DNA from: Paracoccaceae bacterium
GTDB taxonomy: Bacteria; Pseudomonadota; Alphaproteobacteria; Rhodobacterales; Rhodobacteraceae
Direction of reading: 5' to 3'
DNA length: 60,865 nucleotides
Assembly: GCA_011389685.1 (NCBI GenBank)
Contig: JAABTV010000014.1
Location: 1 to 60,865, forward strand
A program made the position numbers and the translations under genes. This document shows, piece after piece, positions 8,424 to 16,416 of this stretch (the stretch's first letter is position 1; each line of letters starts with the position of its first letter). Below the pieces are notes generated by a model. That model did not search any database, was not told where the DNA came from, and saw only the letters and a program-made list of their open reading frames with translations.

Positions 8424-9487
8424 CAGGCGGGTCGAAAAAGTCAGGCGCGGACCCGGAAAACGCGGGGTGGCATGGCATTCTCGACCGGCTGTGCCCGATG
8501 CATGTGCTGCTGGACAAGAGTGGCCATATCACCCATGCCGGCCCGACCATGCAGAAGCTGCGCCCCGATGCGCCGCTGGGGGGCGAACGGTTTTTCGAAC
8601 GGTTCGAGCTGCGCCGCCCGCATGCGGTGAATTCGATGGATGACCTGATCGCCTCGTCCGGACTGAAGCTGCACTTGCGGTTTCGCGACGTGCCTACGAC
8701 CGCATTCAAGGGGGTGCTGATGCCGTTGCCGCGCGAGGACGGGGCCATTATGAACCTGTCCTTCGGGATTTCGGTCCTTGATGCAGTGCGTGATTACCGG
8801 CTGACCAGCGCTGATTTCGCGGCCACGGATCTGGCCATCGAGATGCTTTACCTTGTGGAGGCGAAATCGGCGGCGATGGAAGCCTCGCGACGACTCAACC
8901 AGCGTCTTCAGGGGGCCAAGATCGCCGCCGAGGAACAGGCCTTTACCGATACGCTGACCGGGCTCAAGAACCGCCGGGCGCTGGATCACGTGCTGGGCCG
9001 TGTGATCGAGACGGACGCGCCCTTTGCCGTAATGCATGTGGATCTCGACTTCTTCAAGGCGGTGAATGACCGGCTGGGCCATGCGGCGGGGGACCATGTT
9101 CTGCAAGAGGTCGCCCGGATCATGATCGACGCCACACGCCGCGGCAAGGATACGGTGGCGCGGACCGGCGGCGATGAGTTCGTGATCCTGTTCGAGGGGT
9201 TGATCGATCGTGCGGCGCTTGACCGCGTGGCGCTCCGGATCATCGGCGAGTTGGAAAAGCCGATCCGGTTCGAAGGCCATGTCTGCCGGGTATCGGCCAG
9301 TTGCGGCACCGCCCTCTCCAGCGATTATGCAAGCCCCGGGGTCGAGCGGATCATGGCCGATGCGGATGCCGCACTCTATGCCTCGAAACGACAGGGGCGG
9401 GCCTGCCACACATTCTTTTCGCCCGATCTGCTCAGTTTGCCTGCGATGCCGCCAACCGACCTGTCGGGTCCGCCGCCGCGGAATTGA
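8420..9487 (+). CDS. Diguanylate cyclase with N-terminal HNOB-associated domain
   Basis: In this 355-residue cytosolic protein, residues ~20-145 match the HNOBA (heme NO-binding associated) domain, with the [14 protein letters not shown] start and the [10 protein letters not shown] end. A short coiled helix (150-175) leads to a GGDEF domain with [10 protein letters not shown], the catalytic GGDEF at 250-254, and an RGKD product-inhibition site five residues upstream (241-244). An active enzyme would make cyclic di-GMP from two GTP, with product feedback. Translational coupling to the H-NOX gene supports a sensor/effector pair like those that tune biofilm formation to nitric oxide in other bacteria. 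The C-terminal ~20 residues are proline-rich. Confidence 0.9.
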   Translation: MTGGSKKSGADPENAGWHGILDRLCPMHVLLDKSGHITHAGPTMQKLRPDAPLGGERFFERFELRRPHAVNSMDDLIASSGLKLHLRFRDVPTTAFKGVLMPLPREDGAIMNLSFGISVLDAVRDYRLTSADFAATDLAIEMLYLVEAKSAAMEASRRLNQRLQGAKIAAEEQAFTDTLTGLKNRRALDHVLGRVIETDAPFAVMHVDLDFFKAVNDRLGHAAGDHVLQEVARIMIDATRRGKDTVARTGGDEFVILFEGLIDRAALDRVALRIIGELEKPIRFEGHVCRVSASCGTALSSDYASPGVERIMADADAALYASKRQGRACHTFFSPDLLSLPAMPPTDLSGPPPRN

Positions 9488-9560
9488 GGTCGCAGGGATG
9501 CGGCGGGACGCGCCCTGTGAAACGATGCTGGACCATTGGCCCGACGGATTGGCAGGAATT

Positions 9561-9587
9561 GCGGCGGCCTTGGGGTAAGGCCGCCGC
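9561..9587 (+). terminator. Strong hairpin after the H-NOX/GGDEF operon
   Basis: GCGGCGGCCTT and AAGGCCGCCGC pair perfectly (11 bp) around GGGGT, 73 bases after the GGDEF stop. No T run follows, so it may be a rho-independent-like or RNA-stabilising hairpin. Confidence 0.6.
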
Positions 9588-9774
9588 GGAACGCCAAGAA
9601 AGAGATTCGGAAATTGCCGGTAGATTGCCATCGGGTCATGACATTGATGTGACGGGCTTTGCGGGCAAGGTCGGACCGGACCGCGACGCAACGGCATTTG
9701 CCATGCGCCCTTTACTCTCGGTCAAGCGGGCCTTCTACTCTGGCCGAGACGCGTTGAGAGGAGAGGAATCCGAG

Positions 9775-11010
9775 ATGGAAATGAATCTGGGGATGCGCGA
9801 GGAGCATATGCCGCTTCTCGAAAAGGTGCGCGACATGATCCGTAACGAGGTCATGCCGCTGGAGGAGGAATACCATGCCGAGATCGGCAAAGGCGACCGC
9901 TGGCAATATACCGACCGTCAGTTCGAAATTCTCGAAAGCCTCAAGGCCAAGGCCAGGGAGCGGGGCTTGTGGAATTTCTGGCTCACCGACAGTGAGCGCG
10001 GGTTTGGCCTTAAAACCGTGGAATACGCCTATTTCGCCGAGGAAATGGGCAAGACGCCGCTGGGTGCCGAGGTGTTCAACTGTTCCGCGCCCGATACCGG
10101 CAACATGGAGGTGCTGGAACGCTATGGCGCCGACTGGATGAAGGAAAAATGGCTCAAACCGCTGCTCGCGGGGGAGATTCGGTCGGCTTACCTGATGACC
10201 GAGCCGGATGTGGCCAGTTCGGACGCAACCAACATCTCGATGTCCTGCGTGCGCGATGGCGATGACTATGTGCTGAACGGCGAGAAATGGTGGTCATCGG
10301 GGGCGGGCGACCCGCGCTGTTCGGTCTATATAACCATGGTCAAGACCGGCTCGGACGATATGCCCAAGCACCAGCAGCATTCGATGATCGTTGTTCCGGC
10401 GGATGCCGAGGGGATTGAGGTGCTGCGCCCGTTGCAGGTCTATGGTCATGACGACGCGCCGCACGGGCACATGCATATACGCTTTACCGATGTGCGGGTA
10501 CCGGCCGATCACATGATCCTGGGTGAGGGTCGCGGATTCGAGATTTCGCAAGGGCGGCTTGGCCCGGGGCGCATTCACCACTGCATGCGCGCCATCGGAC
10601 AGGCCGAGGCGGCGCTGGAGCGGATGTGCAAGCGGTCGCTGGAACGCGAAGCCTTCGGCAAGCCGATCGCGCATCTGGGCGCGAATTATGACATCATCGC
10701 CAATGCACGGATGGAGATCGAACAGGCGCGGCTGTTGTGTCTCAAGGCGGCGTGGATGATGGATCAGGGCGATGCGAGGGCTGCGGCACCGTGGATCTCG
10801 ATGATCAAGGTCGTGGCGCCGCTGACCGCGTTGCAGGTGATTGACGAGGCGGTGCAGATCCATGGCGGCGGCGGTGTCAGCCAGGATACGCCGCTGGCCA
10901 TTGCCTGGACACAGGTGCGCACGCTGCGCCTGGCCGATGGGCCGGATGCGGTGCACCGTCGTCAGGTGGCACGCAAGGAACTGCGCCAATACACCCAGCA
11001 AAAGGTCTGA
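9775..11010 (+). CDS. Acyl-CoA dehydrogenase family protein
   Basis: This 411-residue flavoprotein has the ACAD order: an N-terminal helical domain (to ~130), a middle beta domain with [17 protein letters not shown] and the [10 protein letters not shown] strand, and a C-terminal helical domain with [26 protein letters not shown] and [15 protein letters not shown]. The [24 protein letters not shown] tail is typical of the ACAD10/11-like and long-chain groups. It should transfer electrons from an acyl-CoA to ETF while introducing an alpha-beta double bond; the chain length is not deducible. The ATG at 9775 follows GAGAGGAGAGG. The frame is open far upstream, but that part is not protein-like. 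It is monocistronic, with a terminator 30 bases downstream. Confidence 0.88.
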   Translation: MEMNLGMREEHMPLLEKVRDMIRNEVMPLEEEYHAEIGKGDRWQYTDRQFEILESLKAKARERGLWNFWLTDSERGFGLKTVEYAYFAEEMGKTPLGAEVFNCSAPDTGNMEVLERYGADWMKEKWLKPLLAGEIRSAYLMTEPDVASSDATNISMSCVRDGDDYVLNGEKWWSSGAGDPRCSVYITMVKTGSDDMPKHQQHSMIVVPADAEGIEVLRPLQVYGHDDAPHGHMHIRFTDVRVPADHMILGEGRGFEISQGRLGPGRIHHCMRAIGQAEAALERMCKRSLEREAFGKPIAHLGANYDIIANARMEIEQARLLCLKAAWMMDQGDARAAAPWISMIKVVAPLTALQVIDEAVQIHGGGGVSQDTPLAIAWTQVRTLRLADGPDAVHRRQVARKELRQYTQQKV

Positions 11011-11040
11011 CATACGGGACACAGGCCCGCTTGAACACGA

Positions 11041-11066
11041 AACGGCGCCCGACAAGGGGCGCCGTT
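11041..11066. terminator. Bidirectional terminator between convergent genes
   Basis: AACGGCGCCC and GGGCGCCGTT form a perfect 10-bp stem around GACAAG. The hairpin lies between the acyl-CoA dehydrogenase stop (11010) and the stop of the convergent acidic-protein gene (11088). It is symmetric, with short A/T ends on both sides. Confidence 0.8.
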
Positions 11067-11087
11067 CATCGTTGATGTGGCGGTGCC

Positions 11088-13271
11088 CTATTCACCCGCG
11101 TATCGCGCGCCGGGGCGGTAGGAGATGTTGTCGGACGCGGTGAAGCGGCCGCCCTTGAGCTTGACGATCTTGCCTTCGCGCAAGAGCTGGCCAAAGGTGC
11201 GAAGTCCGTCCTCGCGGCTGAAATCGTCCTTTTCCACCTGTCGCACATGGGTCATGAGTTGCGGGCGCGAGAATTGTTCGCGCCCCTCCACAAAGGAGAG
11301 ATAGGCGGCCGCGGCTTCGAGAAGCTCGGGCAGGCTGTTTGCGCCGACGGTTTCAGCGTAGTCGGCAAAATCGCTTGATGCTGCCGCGGTATCGGACTGG
11401 GCCGGCGTGGAGACCTGCACGCGACGCGGACGCACCGGGGTGGATTGCGCGTCATCGAGATCGACCCGTTGCTCGGCGACCAGCTTGAGCGGGGCCGGAC
11501 GCGCGGTTTCGGGGCGGCGCGAGCGGTCGCCCTGGTCCGGGGCCTGCGGACGGCGCGGACGCACCACGCTGGCCAGGTCATCGCGATAGGCTTCGGTATC
11601 GGGGCCTGTCCCGGCCAGATCGCCACCGGCGCCGATCTCGGCTTTGTTGGCCTCTACCGCGGCGCGCAGATGGGCGATGGCATTGCGGCGCCCACGCCCG
11701 GTTTCCTCGTTGAGATGGGCGTCGGTCTCCTTGAAGATACGGCCCATTTCGGATTCCGCATCGGAACCGGCAAACGGGGTGGCGCGGTCGCTCTCGTCCG
11801 TCTCGGACCGGCCATCGGGCATGTCTTCGGGATGGTCGGCGAAGAAATTGGTGCTTTCCTCACCGGTTTCGTCGTCGTCGAAATCGTCGTCGGTGTCATC
11901 GTATTCATCGATCAGGGTGGAGTGGTCGTCGAGGCTGTCGTCCTGTTCGTCGAGGTCATCCGGAGCGCTGTCGTCGGTGGCAAGCTCGGCCTCGACAGCA
12001 GCCAGTTCGCGCAGGAGGTCGGCCTCGTCCTCGGGAGAGAGGGTCGATTCGGTATCTTTGGTTTCTTCGGTTTCGATGTCCGCCGCATCGTCCTCTTCGA
12101 GGTTGCCCTCGGCGATGGCGGCTTCGAAATCGGCACGCTTCATCTTGATGACGCGGGCGCGCAGCGGTTCTGCGTCGCTTGCGACGGGTTCCTCGGGCTC
12201 GGTCACGGAGTCCGGCGCGGTCGCGGTTTCGATTTCGTCGGAAAGATCTTCGGATGTTTCCTCGACCGCGGGCTGATCGGGTTCGGTCGTTTCGTCATCC
12301 GCGTCGAAGGCGAGGGCTTCATCCTCGGTCTCGTCGAACAGGTCGAATTTGTCTGTGTCGTCCTCGTCGGGGCTGTCGAAACGCGCCATCAGGGCCGTGA
12401 TGCTTTCGTCCGTGTCGCTTGTGTCGTCCTCGGTGCCGTCGGCGTCGAGTTCGGGCCGGCCAATCTCGATGGAGTCGTCGATTTCCATCGCCGCCTCGAT
12501 GTCTTCATGGGTCTCCGTGAGGAAATCTTCGGCATGTTCATCCTCGGAATAGGCAGCGGCGGGCGTCGCTGTCGTTTCGGCCTGCGAGGCAACAGCGCGG
12601 ATGCGTTGAAGCTTGGCGGCAACGCTTTCGACCTGGTTGCTCGCGGTGGGGAAGGGCCTGTCCTCATCCGTGTCTTCTTCCTGGACGTGCAGCGACGCGA
12701 TGCTGGGCAGGTCGGCGGGCCGGTCTTCGGCGGCGACCTCGCCAGGCGCTTCGGCGGATTGTTCCTGCGCAATGTCTTCGGTCGCCTCATGCGAAATGGC
12801 AACGTCGGCCTCCTCAGCCTCGGCGCTCTCGGACACCGCAGGAATCTCGGCGGGGGCGTCTGGCGTTTGCGGTTCGGCTTGCTCCTCTGCATGGTCCTGC
12901 TCGCTGTCCTGCGCTGTCACATGCTCGGCCACGTCGTCCCTGCCGTCCGACGTGTCGGGCGCATCGTCCTGTTCGGTCATGGCCTCGGCCTGCGCGGCGG
13001 CGGGCAGAACGCTGCCGGGATCGGCGCGCAGAACGATCTTGTCCTGCTCGAAATGGGCCTCGACCCGGCGTTCGATTTCACGCTCGGCGATTCGGGCCAG
13101 CATCTCGGCATCGGGCGTCGGTGGCTCGGCGCCGAAGTAGCGGTCGTCGGAGGCGAGATCGCGAAAATACTCGGCGATGGCCTTCATGGTACCGAAGGAA
13201 TCGTCGAAACCTTCCAACGTGCACGAGAAGGTGCCGTAGGAAACCGTCAAAATCTTATTCGTGTTAACCAT
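11088..13271 (-). CDS. Conserved hypothetical protein with a very acidic central region
   Basis: The 727-residue protein has three parts. The N-terminal ~75 residues (MVNTNKILTVSYGTFSCTLE ... DDRYFGAEPPTPDAEML) are compact and look conserved. Residues ~100-560 are low-complexity, rich in Asp, Glu, Ser and Thr, and predicted disordered. The C-terminal ~80 residues (LLEAAAAYLSFVEGREQFSRP ... LRTFGQLLREGKIVKLKGGRF) look like a small helical or winged-helix domain. No signal peptide or membrane segment is visible. I do not recognise an assigned function, though the two ends resemble a hypothetical family I associate with Rhodobacterales. The acidic middle could bind basic proteins or metals or act as a spacer. 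The gene is divergent from thiN, with 142 bases between the starts. Confidence 0.7.
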   Translation of the reverse strand: MVNTNKILTVSYGTFSCTLEGFDDSFGTMKAIAEYFRDLASDDRYFGAEPPTPDAEMLARIAEREIERRVEAHFEQDKIVLRADPGSVLPAAAQAEAMTEQDDAPDTSDGRDDVAEHVTAQDSEQDHAEEQAEPQTPDAPAEIPAVSESAEAEEADVAISHEATEDIAQEQSAEAPGEVAAEDRPADLPSIASLHVQEEDTDEDRPFPTASNQVESVAAKLQRIRAVASQAETTATPAAAYSEDEHAEDFLTETHEDIEAAMEIDDSIEIGRPELDADGTEDDTSDTDESITALMARFDSPDEDDTDKFDLFDETEDEALAFDADDETTEPDQPAVEETSEDLSDEIETATAPDSVTEPEEPVASDAEPLRARVIKMKRADFEAAIAEGNLEEDDAADIETEETKDTESTLSPEDEADLLRELAAVEAELATDDSAPDDLDEQDDSLDDHSTLIDEYDDTDDDFDDDETGEESTNFFADHPEDMPDGRSETDESDRATPFAGSDAESEMGRIFKETDAHLNEETGRGRRNAIAHLRAAVEANKAEIGAGGDLAGTGPDTEAYRDDLASVVRPRRPQAPDQGDRSRRPETARPAPLKLVAEQRVDLDDAQSTPVRPRRVQVSTPAQSDTAAASSDFADYAETVGANSLPELLEAAAAYLSFVEGREQFSRPQLMTHVRQVEKDDFSREDGLRTFGQLLREGKIVKLKGGRFTASDNISYRPGARYAGE

Positions 13272-13413
13272 TGTGATGCTCGCCCAAAGATGTCTTGATT
13301 GGCTAAAGTTGTAACCTCTTCACCGAGACCAAAGCCGCCCGAATCTTGGATGTTTACCGTATCATTTCGTGACAAGAATGTGATCTGTTTCCTGAAATGG
13401 GGGTAAACCGTTA
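13272..13413. promoter_or_regulatory. Divergent promoter region, acidic protein / thiN
   Basis: This 142-base spacer is clearly more AT-rich than its surroundings and must carry both promoters. A TTGTCA hexamer on the minus strand (around 13367-13373) is a possible -35. No THI-box-like structure was recognised ahead of thiN. Confidence 0.4.
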
Positions 13414-14109
13414 GTGAACGAGGCGATTGTTGAGGAAAGCCGTCCAGTTACGCTGATCGGTTGCGGAAGCGTGAAGAAATCCGTGGTGCGGCGGGCGATT
13501 GCCCATGCTCCGGCGGTGGTTGCGGCGGACGGGGCGGCGCAGGTGGCGCTTGATCATGGGATCATGCCGGATGCGGTGATCGGGGATTTCGATTCGATTC
13601 CCGAGGCGGTGCAGGCGCGAATCCCGCAGGCGCGACTGCACCGGATCAACGAACAGGACAGCACCGATTTCGAGAAATGCCTGCGCAGCATCCGCGCACC
13701 GCTGGTGATCGGCGTGGGGTTCGGGGGCGGGCGGGTCGATCATCAACTGGCGGCGTTTCACGGGATGATGCGCCATGCCGACCGGCCCTGTCTGCTGTTG
13801 GGCAAGCGCGATCTGGTATTCCTGATGCCGCCCGCGTTGCACCTGTCCCTGCCAGAGGGCAGCCGGCTCTCACTGTTCCCGCTGGGTGAGGTTCGGGCGC
13901 GTTCGCGCGGCTTGCGCTGGCCGCTGGACGGGATCCGGTTTGCCCCGGGGGGGCGGATCGGAACCTCGAATGCTGTGTCGGGGCCGGTCGAGATCAGGGT
14001 CGATGCACCTTCGATGCTGGCAATTCTGCCAGCGCGGGCGCTGGAGGCTGCGATTGCAGCCCTGACGGCGCCAGAGACCGGGCGCTGGCCTTGCGTTCGG
14101 TCATCATGA
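13414..14109 (+). CDS. thiN: Thiamine diphosphokinase
   Basis: The 231-residue enzyme transfers pyrophosphate from ATP to thiamine, giving thiamine diphosphate. Family marks: VVAADGAAQVALDHGIMPDAVIGDFDSI, with the conserved G-D-F-D-S nucleotide/metal loop; then NEQDSTDFEKCL and GVGFGGGRVDHQLAAF; and the C-terminal thiamine-binding part with SLFPLGEVRARSRGLRWPL and GTSNAVSG. Translation starts at a GTG (13414) behind GGGGG. The 3' end overlaps the convergent EamA transporter gene by 116 bases, so the two transcripts would be complementary there. Confidence 0.9.
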   Translation: MNEAIVEESRPVTLIGCGSVKKSVVRRAIAHAPAVVAADGAAQVALDHGIMPDAVIGDFDSIPEAVQARIPQARLHRINEQDSTDFEKCLRSIRAPLVIGVGFGGGRVDHQLAAFHGMMRHADRPCLLLGKRDLVFLMPPALHLSLPEGSRLSLFPLGEVRARSRGLRWPLDGIRFAPGGRIGTSNAVSGPVEIRVDAPSMLAILPARALEAAIAALTAPETGRWPCVRSS

Positions 14110-14968
14110 TGTAGAGCCCGGCCGCGATGGTGATGAGGATGCCGGTCATGGCCAGCCCGTTGGGAAAATCGCGGAACACGATCCAGCCCAGAACCGCGGC
14201 GACCGGGATTTCGAGATATTGCATCGGGGCGAGTGTGGCCGAGGGCGCATAGCGCAGCGACCATGTCATGAGCAGATGGCCCAGCGTGCCCAGAACGCCG
14301 ATGGCCAGCAGTAGCGCCCATTCGGTGGCATTGGGCCGGATGGTGTCAAGCAGTCCAGTGCCAGTGCCGCCAAAGAGCCACAGCAGCGGGGCCATGAACG
14401 CGACTGCCATGGCGCCGCTGACGGCCTGAAGCCCGATCGGGTCGGTATCGCGGGCGATCTTGCGGGTGACGAGGATGAAAACGGCGAAATTCACCGCGAC
14501 ACCCAGCGGCAGGAGGGCCGGCCATCCAACCGCGGCAAAACTGGGCTGGATCACGAGGAGCGTGCCGGAGAAACCCGCGATACAGGCGAGGAACCGCCGC
14601 TGCCCGACCTCTTCATCCAGGAAAAAGCGGCCCAGCAGGAGAAGAATGAACGGCATGACAAAGGCGATCGCGATGGCATCGGCCAGCGGCAGGTATTGCA
14701 GCGCTGAGACCATCAGGCCGATCCCGAGCACGTGCAGAAGCGTGCGCAGCATGACGAGGTGCAGGATTCGCCCGCGCATCCGCCAGGGCCGCAAGCCCAG
14801 CACGAGGAAGGGCAGCAGCAACAGGAACTGCACGAGAAAGCGGATCAACACGAGCTGCCCCACGGGCACCGACTGGCCCAGCAGCTTCGCCACCGCGTCG
14901 GCCATCGGCGCCACAACACAGAATCCGAGCATCAGCGCGATGCCGAGAAGCGGGCGATCCAAATCCAT
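13994..14968 (-). CDS. EamA-family (DMT) transporter
   Basis: This 324-residue inner-membrane protein has ten hydrophobic helices in two EamA repeats (residues ~7-140 and ~150-285). Typical segments are LPLADAIAIAFVMPFILLLL at the end of repeat one and YAPSATLAPMQYLEIPVAAV in repeat two. Such proteins export metabolites or amino acids; the substrate is unknown. A hydrophilic tail of ~35 residues after the last helix is encoded in the part that overlaps thiN on the other strand, so the tail may be a late extension. A related gene lies upstream on the same strand (15094-16008). Confidence 0.87.
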   Translation of the reverse strand: MDLDRPLLGIALMLGFCVVAPMADAVAKLLGQSVPVGQLVLIRFLVQFLLLLPFLVLGLRPWRMRGRILHLVMLRTLLHVLGIGLMVSALQYLPLADAIAIAFVMPFILLLLGRFFLDEEVGQRRFLACIAGFSGTLLVIQPSFAAVGWPALLPLGVAVNFAVFILVTRKIARDTDPIGLQAVSGAMAVAFMAPLLWLFGGTGTGLLDTIRPNATEWALLLAIGVLGTLGHLLMTWSLRYAPSATLAPMQYLEIPVAAVLGWIVFRDFPNGLAMTGILITIAAGLYIMMTERKASARSLAPSGLQSQPPAPALAELPASKVHRP

Positions 14969-15093
14969 GCGGACAAGCTAGGGGCAAAGGTGTGGATTGG
15001 CAATCATATGTTGAGCGGTGAAGTGAAATGCAACCTTAGAGAGATTTGCGCCGGCGGATTCCGCTCAAGCGGGCTTTGGCGATTGAAAATGTG

Positions 15094-16008
15094 TCAAGGG
15101 GCAGGGGTGGGGCGGCGCGGCCGGCGACCCAGTGCGCGTTCGCGGGCAAAGACGTAAAGGCCCGACGCCACGATGATGCCGGCCCCCAGCATGGTCAGGT
15201 GGTCGGGAAAATCCGAGAAGACGAAATAGCCCAGAATCGTGGCAAAGACGATTTCAAGATATTGCAGCGGGGCGATGGTGGCCGCAGGAGCAAAGCGCAA
15301 CGCGTAGCTGATGAAGAGATGCGAGATGGTCGAGACGATCCCGACACCCAGCAGTGTCCAGACCGCCAGCCCACGTGGCCAGACCGGATCGAGCGCGGCA
15401 ATTCCCGATCCGTCGAAACCCCAGAGCAGCGGCGCGATGAGGAGCATGGCCGCGATGGCGGTATAACCCTGAAGCGCCAGCGGGTGGGAGCGCGTGGCCA
15501 TCTGCCGGGTCAGCACCATGTAAAACGCGAAACAGAAAGCCGTTACCACGGGCAGGAGCGTGACCGGCCCCAGATCGGCAAAGCTCGGCTGGATCACGAG
15601 AAGCGCACCGGCAAACCCCACGAGGCAGGCGATGATCCGGCGCGGGCCGATCGCCTCGCCCAGAAAGAACCCGCCCATCAGCGTCAGGATGAAGGGTTCG
15701 ACAAAGAAGATGGCAATCGCATTGGCGATCGGCATGTAGCGCAGGGCGGTGAAGAAACAGCCGGTGGCGACAAGGATCAGCACCGCGCGCACGAGGTGCA
15801 GGCCGATCTCGCCACGCTCGGGGCGGTGCGCGTGTCGCATCCAGAAGGCGATGGGCAGAAGCAAGAGCGCCTGAATGCCGAAGCGGGCCGCGAGGATTTG
15901 CAACACCGGAACCTCTTCGGGTGTCGCCTTGGCAAAGCTGTCCATAACCGGGGCCACGATCGAGAAGCCGATCATGAAGAGAATGCCGAGGGTCGTGCGG
16001 TCGGTCAT
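15094..16008 (-). CDS. EamA-family (DMT) transporter, paralogue of the neighbour
   Basis: This 304-residue protein has the same ten-helix, two-repeat plan as the protein at 13994-14968. Matching sections are MPIANAIAIFFVEPFILTLM and FAPAATIAPLQYLEIVFATI. The similarity and tandem arrangement suggest an old duplication. A short basic tail (GRRPRRPTPAP) follows the last helix. It is probably a small-metabolite exporter of unknown substrate. The 125-base gap to the downstream gene leaves room for a separate promoter. Confidence 0.87.
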   Translation of the reverse strand: MTDRTTLGILFMIGFSIVAPVMDSFAKATPEEVPVLQILAARFGIQALLLLPIAFWMRHAHRPERGEIGLHLVRAVLILVATGCFFTALRYMPIANAIAIFFVEPFILTLMGGFFLGEAIGPRRIIACLVGFAGALLVIQPSFADLGPVTLLPVVTAFCFAFYMVLTRQMATRSHPLALQGYTAIAAMLLIAPLLWGFDGSGIAALDPVWPRGLAVWTLLGVGIVSTISHLFISYALRFAPAATIAPLQYLEIVFATILGYFVFSDFPDHLTMLGAGIIVASGLYVFARERALGRRPRRPTPAP

Positions 16009-16416
16009 GAAAGGCTCGCTTTGGGGAACGGCCCGGCTTAGACGGCAGAACGAGGCGCGTCAATCCCGGGCAGGATGGCGTGCGACCGTTTGGGGCATCC
16101 GCATCCGGCTGACCTTCAAGCAGGATCAAGGAGGATCAAAGGGTGCGAGCACGCATGGCCGTCGGACACCACCCGCGTGGGTGGGCCAGAACGGACAACG
16201 GCCATGGCCATGACCTGCGAGGCAGGGTCGACGGTCGGTTCGACCCAACACGTCTTGCCCACTCGGCCAGTCCGACGAAAACGGCGGCGGGTTCGAGCCC
16301 GCCGCTGGTGCCGATGGTCGCGAAGCCGATGCCGGTTGCGAGACGCTCCGGTTTCTCGCCCCTGTGACAGGCGCGCGTGCCAGACCACAGCACGTCGTGC
16401 CGCGCGGTGGCGTGGC
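16009..16416. other. Gene-free stretch next to the broken TonB receptor
   Basis: About 400 GC-rich bases between the EamA gene and the 3' end of the receptor pseudogene. It contains a perfect palindrome CCACCC-GCGT-GGGTGG at 16169-16184 and a terminator-like hairpin at 16285-16304. Open frames on both strands lack recognisable protein features. Confidence 0.5.
16285..16304 (-). terminator. Rho-independent terminator for the former heme receptor gene
   Basis: CGGCGGG and CCCGCCG pair perfectly (7 bp) around a 6-base loop. On the minus strand the stem is followed by CCGTTTTCG, giving a T4 run. It lies 113 bases past the receptor stop codon. Confidence 0.65.

Noticed and set aside
12000..13298. 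Long plus-strand open frame (11445-13298) opposite the acidic protein
   Set aside because: It is the complement of Asp/Glu-rich codons, giving a Val/Gly/Phe-rich chain with no domain; the minus strand has clear protein features.
16280..16310. GGGTTCGAGCCC looked like a tRNA T-arm
   Set aside because: The loop has six bases and no acceptor, D or anticodon arms fit around it; it is better explained as a terminator hairpin.
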